Source: Streptomyces narbonensis (lineage in GTDB: Bacteria; Actinomycetota; Actinomycetes; Streptomycetales; Streptomycetaceae). Taken from it: DNA of 64,000 nucleotides. Shown here piece after piece: positions 26,265 through 33,905 of the stretch. The DNA lies in the NCBI RefSeq assembly GCF_014649015.1, contig NZ_BMSF01000017.1:62001-126000 (forward strand), in the 5' to 3' direction. The position numbers and the translations under genes were made by a program. Position 1 is the first letter of the stretch, and the number at the start of each line of letters is the position of its first letter. The notes under the pieces were generated by a model that did not search any database, was not told the DNA's origin, and worked only from the letters and a program-made list of their open reading frames with translations.

Positions 26265-26678
26265 GTGTCCCGGATGCCCTCTGTCCTGTTCGTATGCATT
26301 CACAACGCAGGCCGGTCCCAGATGGCCGCCGCATGGCTTCGCCACTTGGCCGGCGACCGGATCGAGGTCCGTTCGGCGGGCTCCGCGCCGGCCTCGGCGG
26401 TGAACCCGGCGGCGGTCGAGGCGATGCGTGAAGTCGGCATCGACATGTCCGCGGAGGTCCCCAAGATCCTCACCACGGAAGCCGTCAGCGAGTCGGACGT
26501 GTGCGTCACGATGGGCTGCGGGGACACCTGCGAGGTGTTCCCCGGCAAGCGCTACCTCGACTGGAAGCTGGACGACCCGGCCGGGCAGGGCGTGGAGGCG
26601 GTGCGCCCCATCCGTGATGCCATCAGGGGCCTCGTCGAGGATCTCATCGCGGAGATGAACGTGACTCCGGCGCATTGA
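26265..26678 (+). CDS. arsC: Arsenate reductase, LMW-phosphatase type
   Basis: 137 residues from GTG 26265 (GAGGAGAA upstream; ATG 26274 is possible but farther from the site). P-loop VCIHNAGRSQMAAAW (CX5R) with the nucleophilic Cys, and resolving cysteines in TMGCGDTCEVFPG. These match the Cys10/82/89 relay of thioredoxin-coupled ArsC. It reduces arsenate to arsenite, the substrate for ACR3 export and presumably for ArsL. A second arsC is at 29754. Confidence 0.92.
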   Translation: MSRMPSVLFVCIHNAGRSQMAAAWLRHLAGDRIEVRSAGSAPASAVNPAAVEAMREVGIDMSAEVPKILTTEAVSESDVCVTMGCGDTCEVFPGKRYLDWKLDDPAGQGVEAVRPIRDAIRGLVEDLIAEMNVTPAH

Positions 26679-26687
26679 ACCGGATGA

Positions 26688-27068
26688 TCAGTACGGTGAG
26701 CAGTCGATCCCCCGAGGGAAGGCCTGCTTCCTGAGCTCCTGCAGGGCATCCCAGCGAATCGAGAACCAGGCCCACGTTCCTCGCTGCTCACGGCGCAGCA
26801 GTCCCGCGGTGGTGAGGATCTTCAGGTGACGGCTCACCGTGGGCTGCGCCAGGTCGAGCGACTCGGTCAGGTCGCAGACACAGAGCTCGCCGGCCGGCGC
26901 CTGATCGATGAGGTGGACGATCTGGAGGCGGGTCGGGTCGGCCATCGCCTTCAACTGGACAGACAGCGTCTCGACTTCGTCGTGGCCGATGAGAAGTCCC
27001 GGGGAGCAGGGCACACAGTGCTCCTCGCTCACGTCCTCGATCGGTATGCCTGCCAACGGAGTTGCCAT
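26688..27068 (-). CDS. arsR: ArsR repressor, ELCVCDL type
   Basis: 126 residues. Textbook As(III) motif GELCVCDLTESLDLAQPTVS, N-terminal EEHCVPCSPG and C-terminal GIDCSPY cysteines, core LKAMADPTRLQIVHLIDQAP. Convergent with arsC (10 bases between stops) and probably expressed on its own; its promoter region (27069-27156) is AT-poor apart from short patches. Confidence 0.88.
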   Translation of the reverse strand: MATPLAGIPIEDVSEEHCVPCSPGLLIGHDEVETLSVQLKAMADPTRLQIVHLIDQAPAGELCVCDLTESLDLAQPTVSRHLKILTTAGLLRREQRGTWAWFSIRWDALQELRKQAFPRGIDCSPY

Positions 27069-27156
27069 CCGGACACCATACGAGGCGACAAGATCGCATG
27101 GCGAATCCGAGGAGTGATATCCGTCAGGCGTTCACCGTTCGTTCACCCGCGCCACG

Positions 27157-28215
27157 TCAGCGCAGGAGGGCTGCGATGGACCGCGCGGCTTCGCGTGCGG
27201 GACGGCCGACGCCGACAAGGGTCGCTGAGGCCGGCCCGGTCCAGTCGCCGTACCCGAGCAGATGAAGGCGGGGCTCTTCGAGAGCCTCCGTCCCCCGGGT
27301 GGGGATGTGTCCGCGCGGACCGCGTAGCCCGAGTGGGGCGAGGTGGGCGAGAGCGGGACGGAAGCCGGTGCACCAGATGATCGCGTCGGCCTCGGCCCGC
27401 GTTCCGTCAGCCCACTCGACGCCGGTCTCCGTCAGGCGCGTGAACATCGGTTGCGCCTTGAGGAGGCCCGCGTCGCGGGCTTCGCGTACGGGCGGAACGG
27501 CGACGATGTCACCGAGCGAGGCGACTCCCCCGCCGTCGGTGCGGCCTTCGTCGAGGGCACGGCGGCGGGCCGTGGCGTGGTCGAAGAGGGCGCGGCCGTC
27601 GATGTCGTCGGCCAGGAACCGTGCGGGCCGCTGGGTGACCCAGGTGAGGCCGGTGTCGTACGCGAGATCGGCGGCGATCTGTGCTCCGGAGTTTCCGCCG
27701 CCGACGACGATGACCCGCATTCCGGCGAACTCACCTGGGGTGCGGTACTCGACGGTGTGAAGCTGCCGCCCCAGAAATGAGCCACGGCCCGGGACAGAGG
27801 GAAGGAACGGCCGTGACCACGAGCCGGTGGCGCTGACGACGGCGCGGGCACGCCAGGTGCCGGAGTCGGTCTCGACACGCAGGTACCCGCCGTCGCGGCG
27901 TACTGCCTCGACGCGAACGGGCCGATGAACGGGGAGCTCGTAGCGCTGCTCGTAGTCGGTCAGGTAGTCCACGACGTGCGCGGCGTCCGGGTACGTCTCG
28001 CCCTGTTGTGGCGGCATGAGGCGACCGGGCAGGGACGAGTACGCGGCCGGCGAGAAGAGGTGCAACGAGTCCCACGCGTGTTGCCAGGCCCCACCCGGCG
28101 CGGGTTGAGCGTCCAGGACGGCGAAGTCGAGGCCGCCGAGGCGGCGCAGGTGGTATGCGGCGGCGAGTCCCGACTGGCCACCGCCGATCACGACGACGTC
28201 GAGTGCCTTGCTCAT
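27157..28215 (-). CDS. arsO: ArsO-type flavin monooxygenase
   Basis: 352 residues. FAD site VVVIGGGQSGLAAAYHLRRL, GGAWQHAWDSLHLFSPAAYS, NADPH site MRVIVVGGGNSGAQIAADLA, and IIWCTGFRPALAHL. These match the flavin-containing ArsO proteins that accompany ACR3 in actinobacterial ars operons. The biochemical role is not settled. It is third in the leftward operon arsR-acr3-arsO, separated from acr3 by a hairpin. Confidence 0.85.
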   Translation of the reverse strand: MSKALDVVVIGGGQSGLAAAYHLRRLGGLDFAVLDAQPAPGGAWQHAWDSLHLFSPAAYSSLPGRLMPPQQGETYPDAAHVVDYLTDYEQRYELPVHRPVRVEAVRRDGGYLRVETDSGTWRARAVVSATGSWSRPFLPSVPGRGSFLGRQLHTVEYRTPGEFAGMRVIVVGGGNSGAQIAADLAYDTGLTWVTQRPARFLADDIDGRALFDHATARRRALDEGRTDGGGVASLGDIVAVPPVREARDAGLLKAQPMFTRLTETGVEWADGTRAEADAIIWCTGFRPALAHLAPLGLRGPRGHIPTRGTEALEEPRLHLLGYGDWTGPASATLVGVGRPAREAARSIAALLR

Positions 28216-28240
28216 CTCCTCGGCTTTCCCTTCGTGCGGC

Positions 28241-28272
28241 TGCGCCTCGCCGCGATAGAGAGGCGAGGCGCA
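28241..28272 (-). terminator. Hairpin between acr3 and arsO
   Basis: TGCGCCTCGCC and GGCGAGGCGCA form an 11-bp stem with a 10-base loop, between the acr3 stop and the arsO start. It is likely an attenuator lowering arsO relative to acr3. Confidence 0.5.
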
Positions 28273-28294
28273 GAGTAGCGATTCGGCGGGGCCA

Positions 28295-29377
28295 CTACTG
28301 GGCGGGGGCGAACTTCCTGCGCCAGGCCAGCGACACGTACACGAGCGCGACCAGGACCGGGACCTCGATGAGGGGGCCGACGACTCCGGAGAGGGCCTGG
28401 CCGGAGGTGACGCCGAAGGTGGCGATGGCGACGGCGATGGCGAGTTCGAAGTTGTTGCCGGCGGCGGTGAAGGCGAGCGTTGCGGTGCGGTCGTAGGGGA
28501 GGCCGATGGCCTTGCCGAGGGCGAAAGTGCCGAACCACATCACCGCGAAGTAGACGAGGAGCGGGAGGGCGATCCTCGCCACGTCCAGCGGCTGCGAGGT
28601 GATGGTCTTCCCCTGAAGGGCGAAGAGGATGACGATCGTGAAGAGCAACCCGTAGAGCGCCCACGGTCCGATCTTCGGCAGGAACCTCGTCTCGTACTGC
28701 TCCCGGCCCATCCTCCTCTCACCGGTCCGGCGGGTGAGGAACCCGGCCGCCAACGGAACGCCGAGGAAGATGACGACGTTCAGGGCGATCTTCCCCATCG
28801 AGATGTCGAGCGTCTCGCCCTCGCCGAGGCCGAGCCAGCCGGGCAGCAGGTCGAGGTAGAACCAGCCAAGGACACCGAAGGCGATGACCTGGAAGACCGA
28901 GTTCAGCGCGACGAGGACCGCGGCGGCCTCGCGGTCGCCGCAGGCCAGGTCGTTCCAGATGATCACCATGGCGATGCAGCGGGCGAGGCCGACGATGATC
29001 AGGCCGGTGCGGTACTCCGGCAGGTCCGGCAGGAAGATCCAGGCGAGGGCGAACATGAGTGCCGGGCCGAGGATCCAGTTGATGACGAGCGAAGAGACCA
29101 TGAGCTTCTTGTCGCCGGTGACGGCGTCGAGCCTGTCGTACCGGACCTTGGCGAGGACCGGGTACATCATGATCAGCAGGCCCACGGCGATGGGCAGCGA
29201 GATGCCGCCGATCTCGACCTTGGCCAAAGCGTCGTTCAGGCCGGGGATCAGCCGCCCGAGCCCGAGGCCAAGGCCCATGGCGAGGAGGATCCAGACGGCG
29301 AGGAAGCGGTCCAGTGTCGACAGCTTCGCGACGACCGAGGAATCCGGGGCCTGAGAGGGGGCTTGGGTGGGGGTCAC
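28295..29377 (-). CDS. acr3: ACR3-family arsenite efflux pump
   Basis: 360 residues, ten helices. ACR3 marks: RLIPGLNDALAKVEIGGISL, GLLIMMYPVLAKVRYDRLDA, and RCIAMVIIWNDLACGDREAA with the essential Cys in helix 4. Exports As(OH)3 using the membrane potential. It overlaps the arsR upstream by 4 bases (ATGA) and is the main arsenite pump of the island; no arsA ATPase is present. Confidence 0.95.
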   Translation of the reverse strand: MTPTQAPSQAPDSSVVAKLSTLDRFLAVWILLAMGLGLGLGRLIPGLNDALAKVEIGGISLPIAVGLLIMMYPVLAKVRYDRLDAVTGDKKLMVSSLVINWILGPALMFALAWIFLPDLPEYRTGLIIVGLARCIAMVIIWNDLACGDREAAAVLVALNSVFQVIAFGVLGWFYLDLLPGWLGLGEGETLDISMGKIALNVVIFLGVPLAAGFLTRRTGERRMGREQYETRFLPKIGPWALYGLLFTIVILFALQGKTITSQPLDVARIALPLLVYFAVMWFGTFALGKAIGLPYDRTATLAFTAAGNNFELAIAVAIATFGVTSGQALSGVVGPLIEVPVLVALVYVSLAWRRKFAPAQ

Positions 29378-29682
29378 GGACAGGCCCTCTTGTTCTCGGC
29401 AGCGGTACGGGCGGAGGCGGCCAGGTCGGCGAACTGGCCGGCCAGCTGGGCGATGACGTCCGGCCTCAGGCGGTAGTACGTGAAGCGACCGCAGGGCTCC
29501 GTCTCCACCACACCGGCCTCGCGCAGCACGCGCAGGTGGTTGGAGAGGTTGGTCTGCTTGGCGCCCGTCTCCTCGACGAGGTGGGTGGTGCAGAGGGTCT
29601 CGCGGGCGAGCAGGGTCACGATCTGGAGCCTGAGGGGATCTGCCAGAACCCGGATCAAATCAGTATCGACTGACGTCATCAT
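29374..29682 (-). CDS. arsR: ArsR repressor, EPCGRF type, of the acr3 operon
   Basis: 102 residues, ATG 29682 (a second ATG is the next codon). LCTTHLVEETGAKQTNLSNH and EPCGRFTYYRL are as in the arsR at 26177. First gene of arsR-acr3-arsO, divergent from arsC-trxB, so it should control both sides. Confidence 0.9.
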   Translation of the reverse strand: MMTSVDTDLIRVLADPLRLQIVTLLARETLCTTHLVEETGAKQTNLSNHLRVLREAGVVETEPCGRFTYYRLRPDVIAQLAGQFADLAASARTAAENKRACP

Positions 29683-29694
29683 GGACTGATACTG
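29661..29694. promoter_or_regulatory. Inverted repeat over arsR start, acr3 operon
   Basis: CAGTATC (29661-29667) and GATACTG (29688-29694) flank the arsR start codons. A further CTGATACC lies at 29713. This could be an autoregulatory operator or a translational control structure. Confidence 0.45.
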
Positions 29695-29753
29695 TCACAT
29701 CACTCGCTGCTGATACCAGCCGGGGCTGACCTCTTGCCGCCAAGGAAGAACCG

Positions 29754-30173
29754 ATGACCACCGCTCCGCTCGCCTCCGTGCTCTTCGTCTGCGTCCACAA
29801 CGCGGGCCGCTCCCAGATGGCCGCCGGATTCCTGCGCCACCTGGCCGGCGACCGCGTCGAGGTCCGCTCCGCCGGTTCGATTCCCGGCGACCAGGTCAAC
29901 CCGGCCGCCGTCGAGGCCATGGCCGAGGTCGGCGTCGACATCTCCGACCAGCAGCCCAAGGTGCTGACCACCGAGGCCGTCCAGGCGTCGGACTACGTCA
30001 TCACCATGGGCTGCGGCGACGCCTGCCCGGTCTTCCCCGGCAAGAACTACCTCGACTGGGCCCTGGAGGACCCGGCCGGCCAGGGTGTCGAGGCCGTCCG
30101 TCCGATCCGTGACGAGATCAAGGTCCTGATCGAGGGCCTCATCGCCGAGATCGACGCGAAGCAGGAGGCGTGA
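29754..30173 (+). CDS. arsC: Arsenate reductase, second copy
   Basis: 139 residues. P-loop VCVHNAGRSQMAAGF and TMGCGDACPVFPGKNYLDWA supply the same three-cysteine relay as the copy at 26265, with which it shares most residues. It is coupled to trxB by a 4-base overlap (GTGA), which fits a thioredoxin-dependent enzyme. Confidence 0.93.
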   Translation: MTTAPLASVLFVCVHNAGRSQMAAGFLRHLAGDRVEVRSAGSIPGDQVNPAAVEAMAEVGVDISDQQPKVLTTEAVQASDYVITMGCGDACPVFPGKNYLDWALEDPAGQGVEAVRPIRDEIKVLIEGLIAEIDAKQEA

Positions 30174-31177
30174 CTCCCTTGACCGACTCGAACACGGCGA
30201 CCGTGGACGACGTCCGTGAGGTCATCGTCATAGGCTCCGGACCCGCCGGATACACCGCAGCCCTCTACACGGCCCGCGCCCAGCTCAAGCCTCTGCTCTT
30301 CGGCAGCTCGATCTTCGTCGGAGGGTCCCTGACCACGACGACCGAGGTCGAGAACTTCCCCGGCTTCCCCACCGGCATCGACGGACCCGACCTCATGGAC
30401 GACATGAGGGCCCAGGCCGAGCGCTTCGGCGCGGAGATGATCGACGACGACATCGTCTCCGTCGACCTGACCGGAGCCATCAAGGAACTCACCGACAGCG
30501 AGGGAACGGTCCACCGCGCCAAGGCCGTGATCCTCGCAACCGGCTCCGGCTACCGCAAGCTCGGTCTCCCCAACGAAGACGAGCTCTCGGGCCGCGGTGT
30601 CTCGTGGTGCGCCACGTGCGACGGCTTCTTCTTCCGTGACCGCGACATCGTCGTGGTCGGCGGCGGAGACACCGCCATGGAGGAAGCCACCTTCCTCACC
30701 CGTTTCGCCCGCTCCGTCACCGTCGTCCATCGGCGCTCGACCCTGCGCGCCTCCCAGGTCATGCAGAGCCGGGCCTTCGCGGACGACAAGATCTCCTTCG
30801 CCTTCGACAGCGAGATCGCGGAGATCAAGGCCGAGAACGGCATGCTCGCCGGCGTCGTCCTGCGCGACACCTTCACGGGCATGACCCGCGATCTCGATGC
30901 CACCGGCCTGTTCATCGCCATCGGCCACGACCCGCGCACCGAACTCTTCACCGGCCAGGTCGACCTCGACGACGAGGGCTACATCAAGGTGAAGGCGCCC
31001 TCCACCCGCACGAACCTGCCGGGAGTCTTCGCCGCCGGCGACGTCGTCGACCACACCTACCGCCAGGCCATCACGGCCGCGGGCTCCGGCTGCCAGGCCG
31101 CACTCGATGCGGAGCGGTACCTCGCCGCCCTTGCCGACAAGCGCAAGGCCGCCGAGAGCGTCACCGTCACAGCCTGA
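30170..31177 (+). CDS. trxB: Thioredoxin reductase (arsenic operon copy)
   Basis: 335 residues, GTG start overlapping arsC. FAD site VIVIGSGPAGYTAALYTARA, redox centre WCATCDGFFF (CxxC), NADPH site IVVVGGGDTAMEEATFLTRF, and VFAAGDVVDHTYRQAITAAG. It re-reduces thioredoxin for ArsC turnover (often called ArsT in ars operons). No thioredoxin gene is adjacent, so a housekeeping thioredoxin must be used. Confidence 0.93.
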   Translation: MTPLTDSNTATVDDVREVIVIGSGPAGYTAALYTARAQLKPLLFGSSIFVGGSLTTTTEVENFPGFPTGIDGPDLMDDMRAQAERFGAEMIDDDIVSVDLTGAIKELTDSEGTVHRAKAVILATGSGYRKLGLPNEDELSGRGVSWCATCDGFFFRDRDIVVVGGGDTAMEEATFLTRFARSVTVVHRRSTLRASQVMQSRAFADDKISFAFDSEIAEIKAENGMLAGVVLRDTFTGMTRDLDATGLFIAIGHDPRTELFTGQVDLDDEGYIKVKAPSTRTNLPGVFAAGDVVDHTYRQAITAAGSGCQAALDAERYLAALADKRKAAESVTVTA

Positions 31178-31218
31178 GGCACCAGCGAAGCCCACGCTGT
31201 CGGCCCTCCCCATGAACA

Positions 31219-31264
31219 CCAGCTCCTGCCCGTCGCGTTGGCGGACCTGCCGGGCAGGAGCTGG
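31219..31264 (+). terminator. 14-bp-stem hairpin after trxB
   Basis: CCAGCTCCTGCCCG and CGGGCAGGAGCTGG pair perfectly across an 18-base loop, 42 bases past the trxB stop. Confidence 0.6.
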
Positions 31265-31342
31265 CACTCTCCACCGGTCGGCACGACGAGTCACACCGCA
31301 GCCGGTTTTCGGTCTTCGTGCGGCCGCACGTGAGCACAAGAA

Positions 31343-31367
31343 GCCGGCAACGAGACTCGTTGCCGGC
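31343..31367. terminator. Near-perfect 25-bp palindrome, bidirectional terminator
   Basis: GCCGGCAACGAG-A-CTCGTTGCCGGC lies between convergent trxB and arsR (31437). As RNA it gives a 10-bp stem with a short loop on either strand. Confidence 0.6.
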
Positions 31368-31436
31368 TGATCTGCTCTGCTCGCGGTGAGGACCTGCTCG
31401 GTAGACGCCTGCGGCACGGCTACGGGCGAAGGGCTT

Positions 31437-31772
31437 TCAGCTGGATTCCGGCTCCCCGCACGAGTGGACCGGTGCGCCGACGAGGATGTCGGCGGCGCTG
31501 GGGAACTCGGAGACGCAGCGGGGGTTGACGGCGTACCGGATGCTGGCACCGGCCCGGCGCCTGGTCAGGAAGCGGGCGGTGTGGAGGATCTTCAGGTGGT
31601 GCGAAACGGTCGACTGGTTGAGTCGAAGGTGGTCGACGATCTCGCCCACCGGCACGGGCTCCGGTCGACCGCTCAGGAACCGCATGATGCGGATGCGCGT
31701 GGGGTCTGCCAGGGCTCGGAACCAGCGGGCGTACTCCTCGACGGTCTCCCGGTCGAGTGACGTTTCGGACAT
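31437..31772 (-). CDS. arsR: ArsR repressor, C-terminal-cysteine type
   Basis: 111 residues, ATG 31772. WFRALADPTRIRIMRFLSGR, VGEIVDHLRLNQSTVSHHLK, and a C-terminal PRCVSEFPSAADILVGAPVH then SCG. It is a relative of the arsR at 17868, sharing the xCVxxFPSAAD end. It lies on the same strand after the arsL-arsM operon and past a strong hairpin, so it is probably its own unit. It is the nearest candidate to regulate the arsL and ATP-grasp promoters. Confidence 0.87.
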   Translation of the reverse strand: MSETSLDRETVEEYARWFRALADPTRIRIMRFLSGRPEPVPVGEIVDHLRLNQSTVSHHLKILHTARFLTRRRAGASIRYAVNPRCVSEFPSAADILVGAPVHSCGEPESS

Positions 31773-31899
31773 GGGAATCCTTAGCGGCCACGGGGATCGC
31801 CTCCGCGCCGTCGGCAGCGGCGAAGTGCGGACCGGTCGAGCCATCGGGAGCGTGGTCGTCCGCCCACGGTCACGAGGGGACGCGGGCGAGTACAACGGT

Positions 31900-31940
31900 G
31901 CGAACCGTGGCCGGAGCTCTGAGCTCCGGCCACGGTTCGC
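31900..31940 (-). terminator. 20-bp-arm hairpin ending the arsL-arsM operon
   Basis: Perfect inverted repeat with 20-base arms (31900-31919 and 31921-31940) around one central base, starting 15 bases after the arsM stop. Among the longest hairpins in the window. Confidence 0.75.
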
Positions 31941-31954
31941 GTGCGATGACGTGC

Positions 31955-32743
31955 TCAGCAGCAGGTGCCGCCCGGCTCGCACTCCTGCGCGTCGGCGGTG
32001 CCGTCGACCGGCTTGCGGGCGCGGATGATGGCGGCGTGGAGGCCGTCGGCCGCCTCCTGAGTGAAGACGACCTCCGCGTCCTTCAGGCCGACCGCGTCGA
32101 GGAGTTCCTTGTACTCGGCGACCGACAGGGCACCCGCGATGCACTGGCTGTGCCCGCCGCGTTCCGCTCGCTCCTCGGGGCTGAGCCGGTCCTCGGCGAC
32201 GACGTCGCTGATGCCGAGGCGTCCGCCGGGGGTGAGAACGCGCGCCATCTCGGCGAAGACGGCGGGCTTGTTCAGCGACAGGTTGATCACGCAGTTGGAG
32301 ATGATCACGTCGACGGTGTCGGCGGGCAGCGGGATGGACTCGATCGTGCCCTTGAGGAGGACGACGTTGTCGATCTCGGCGTCGTCGACGTTGCGGGCGG
32401 CGAGGGCGAGCATCTCCTCCAGGAAGTCCAGGCCGAAGACGCGGCCGTCGGGGCCGACGCGCCGGGCGCTGAGGATGACGTCCAAGCCGCCGCCGGAGCC
32501 GAGGTCCAGGACCGTCTCGCCCTCGCGCAGTTCGGCGACGGCGCTCGGGTTGCCGCAGCCGAGGCTGGCGAGGAGGGCGGCGTCCGGTGCGGTGCCGGGG
32601 CCGATCTCGTCATACGCGGCGGGGCCGAAGGTCTGCGGGTCGGGCGAGCAGCAGGCGCCGCTCGTCTCGGCTTCGGCGGCCTTGGCCCGGTAGTACTCCC
32701 GGACCTCTTCCTGCAGGCTGCCGGCAGTGGTGGTGTCGCTCAT
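31955..32743 (-). CDS. arsM: ArsM arsenite S-adenosylmethionine methyltransferase
   Basis: 262 residues. SAM site VLDLGSGGGLDVILSARRVG; the arsenic-binding cysteines expected in ArsM are in SLGCGNP, ISNCVINLS and HSQCIAGALS. There is an extra N-terminal GACCSP and a C-terminal GGTCC. ArsM methylates As(III). In arsinothricin clusters it methylates the hydroxyarsinothricin made by ArsL, and its operon position after arsL fits that role. The GAAGGACCAC upstream is the same ribosome site as in cobW. Confidence 0.93.
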   Translation of the reverse strand: MSDTTTAGSLQEEVREYYRAKAAEAETSGACCSPDPQTFGPAAYDEIGPGTAPDAALLASLGCGNPSAVAELREGETVLDLGSGGGLDVILSARRVGPDGRVFGLDFLEEMLALAARNVDDAEIDNVVLLKGTIESIPLPADTVDVIISNCVINLSLNKPAVFAEMARVLTPGGRLGISDVVAEDRLSPEERAERGGHSQCIAGALSVAEYKELLDAVGLKDAEVVFTQEAADGLHAAIIRARKPVDGTADAQECEPGGTCC

Positions 32744-32762
32744 GGCAGGTGGTCCTTCTCGG

Positions 32763-33869
32763 TCAGGCGCCGGCGGGGGCGAGGCGGTGGACGGGGCGCG
32801 GGTAGGAGGGCTTGAACGACACCGGGGTGGTCGCCGAGGAGGTGACGGCGGTGGCCAGGTCGGCGGCCTTGACGGCCTCGGTGACGGCCGCGTCCAGGGC
32901 GTCGGGTTCGCAGGCGACCCGGGCGTTGACGACGGCCCGGCCGGCCGGCGCGTGTGCGCTGGCGGCGCGGTCGAGGGTGGGCTGCGCGCCGGACTCGGTG
33001 AGGCTCAGCTTGGCGAAGTCGCCGTCGGCCGTCTCCACCGTGATCTTGGCGTGGCCGATCACGGCGTCGTGCTCCGCGGACCAGACGGACAGCTCCTGGA
33101 GGACGGTACGGGCCCAGGCGGTCGCGTCGAAATCCTCCCCGGCGGCGGTGAGGTCGAGCTCCTGGTTCATCCAGGCGAGCTGGGCCTCGGCGGCCGCGTA
33201 GCGGTCGTAGTCGATGTCGAGGACGACGTCCTCGTTCGTCGCCGGAGCCTGCCAGGCGTCGAGGAGCGTGTCCAGGTGGGCACCCGTGGTGGCCGAATAT
33301 CCGACGACGGTCGCCTTCGGGTTGCTCGTACGGAGCGCGGCGAGGAGTTCCTCGGCCCGCTCCGGCTTGATGGTGTCCAGCTTGTTCACGGCGATGACGT
33401 CGGCCTCGGTGACCTGCTGTCGGAAGAGGTACGAGAGGTCCGACTCCGGCTCGCCCCTCTCGGCGGCGCGGGCGAAGGCCAGGTGCCGCAGGGGGTCGAC
33501 CACGGTGGTCAGCGGGGCGACGACCATGTCGTCGCCGTAGTATTGGCGGAGCGGTCGCACAACGGTGGCCTGGAGGTCCGTGCAGCTGCCGACGGCCTCG
33601 GCTATCACGGTGTCGACGCTGTCGGAGGCGACGAGCGCGACGATCGCCTCGACGAGGTCCTCGAACTTGCAGCAGAAACAGCCGCCGGTGACCTCGGCGA
33701 CGCTGTCGAGCTTGCTGCGCACCAGCTTGGTGTCGACCAGTTCGACGCCCTGGTCGTTGGTGATGACGGCGACCTTGCGGCCCTGCTCCTGGAGCGCGAG
33801 CGCGGCGGCGGTCATGGTCGTGGTCTTGCCCGCCCCGAGGAATCCGGTCAGGGGGATGAAGGTGATCAT
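32763..33869 (-). CDS. CobW/ZNG-family GTP-dependent metallochaperone
   Basis: 368 residues. Walker A GFLGAGKTTT, metal motif GGCFCCKFEDLVEAI (CxCC), G-domain AVNKLDTIKPERAEELLAAL, and a C-terminal CobW domain. COG0523 proteins deliver zinc, cobalt or other metals to client enzymes in a GTP-driven step. Standing between arsM and the FemAB-like gene in the arsL operon, it may handle As(III) or a metal for one of these enzymes. CobW proteins are not part of the described minimal arsQML set, so its role is open. Confidence 0.9.
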   Translation of the reverse strand: MITFIPLTGFLGAGKTTTMTAAALALQEQGRKVAVITNDQGVELVDTKLVRSKLDSVAEVTGGCFCCKFEDLVEAIVALVASDSVDTVIAEAVGSCTDLQATVVRPLRQYYGDDMVVAPLTTVVDPLRHLAFARAAERGEPESDLSYLFRQQVTEADVIAVNKLDTIKPERAEELLAALRTSNPKATVVGYSATTGAHLDTLLDAWQAPATNEDVVLDIDYDRYAAAEAQLAWMNQELDLTAAGEDFDATAWARTVLQELSVWSAEHDAVIGHAKITVETADGDFAKLSLTESGAQPTLDRAASAHAPAGRAVVNARVACEPDALDAAVTEAVKAADLATAVTSSATTPVSFKPSYPRPVHRLAPAGA

Positions 33870-33905
33870 GTGGTCCTTCTCGTCCTTGTCGTGGAGTCGG
33901 GCGGG

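Noticed and set aside
27343..31549. Minus-strand frame opposite arsC-trxB (30047-31549)
   Set aside because: Asp/Val/Gly-rich shadow of two certain genes on the other strand.
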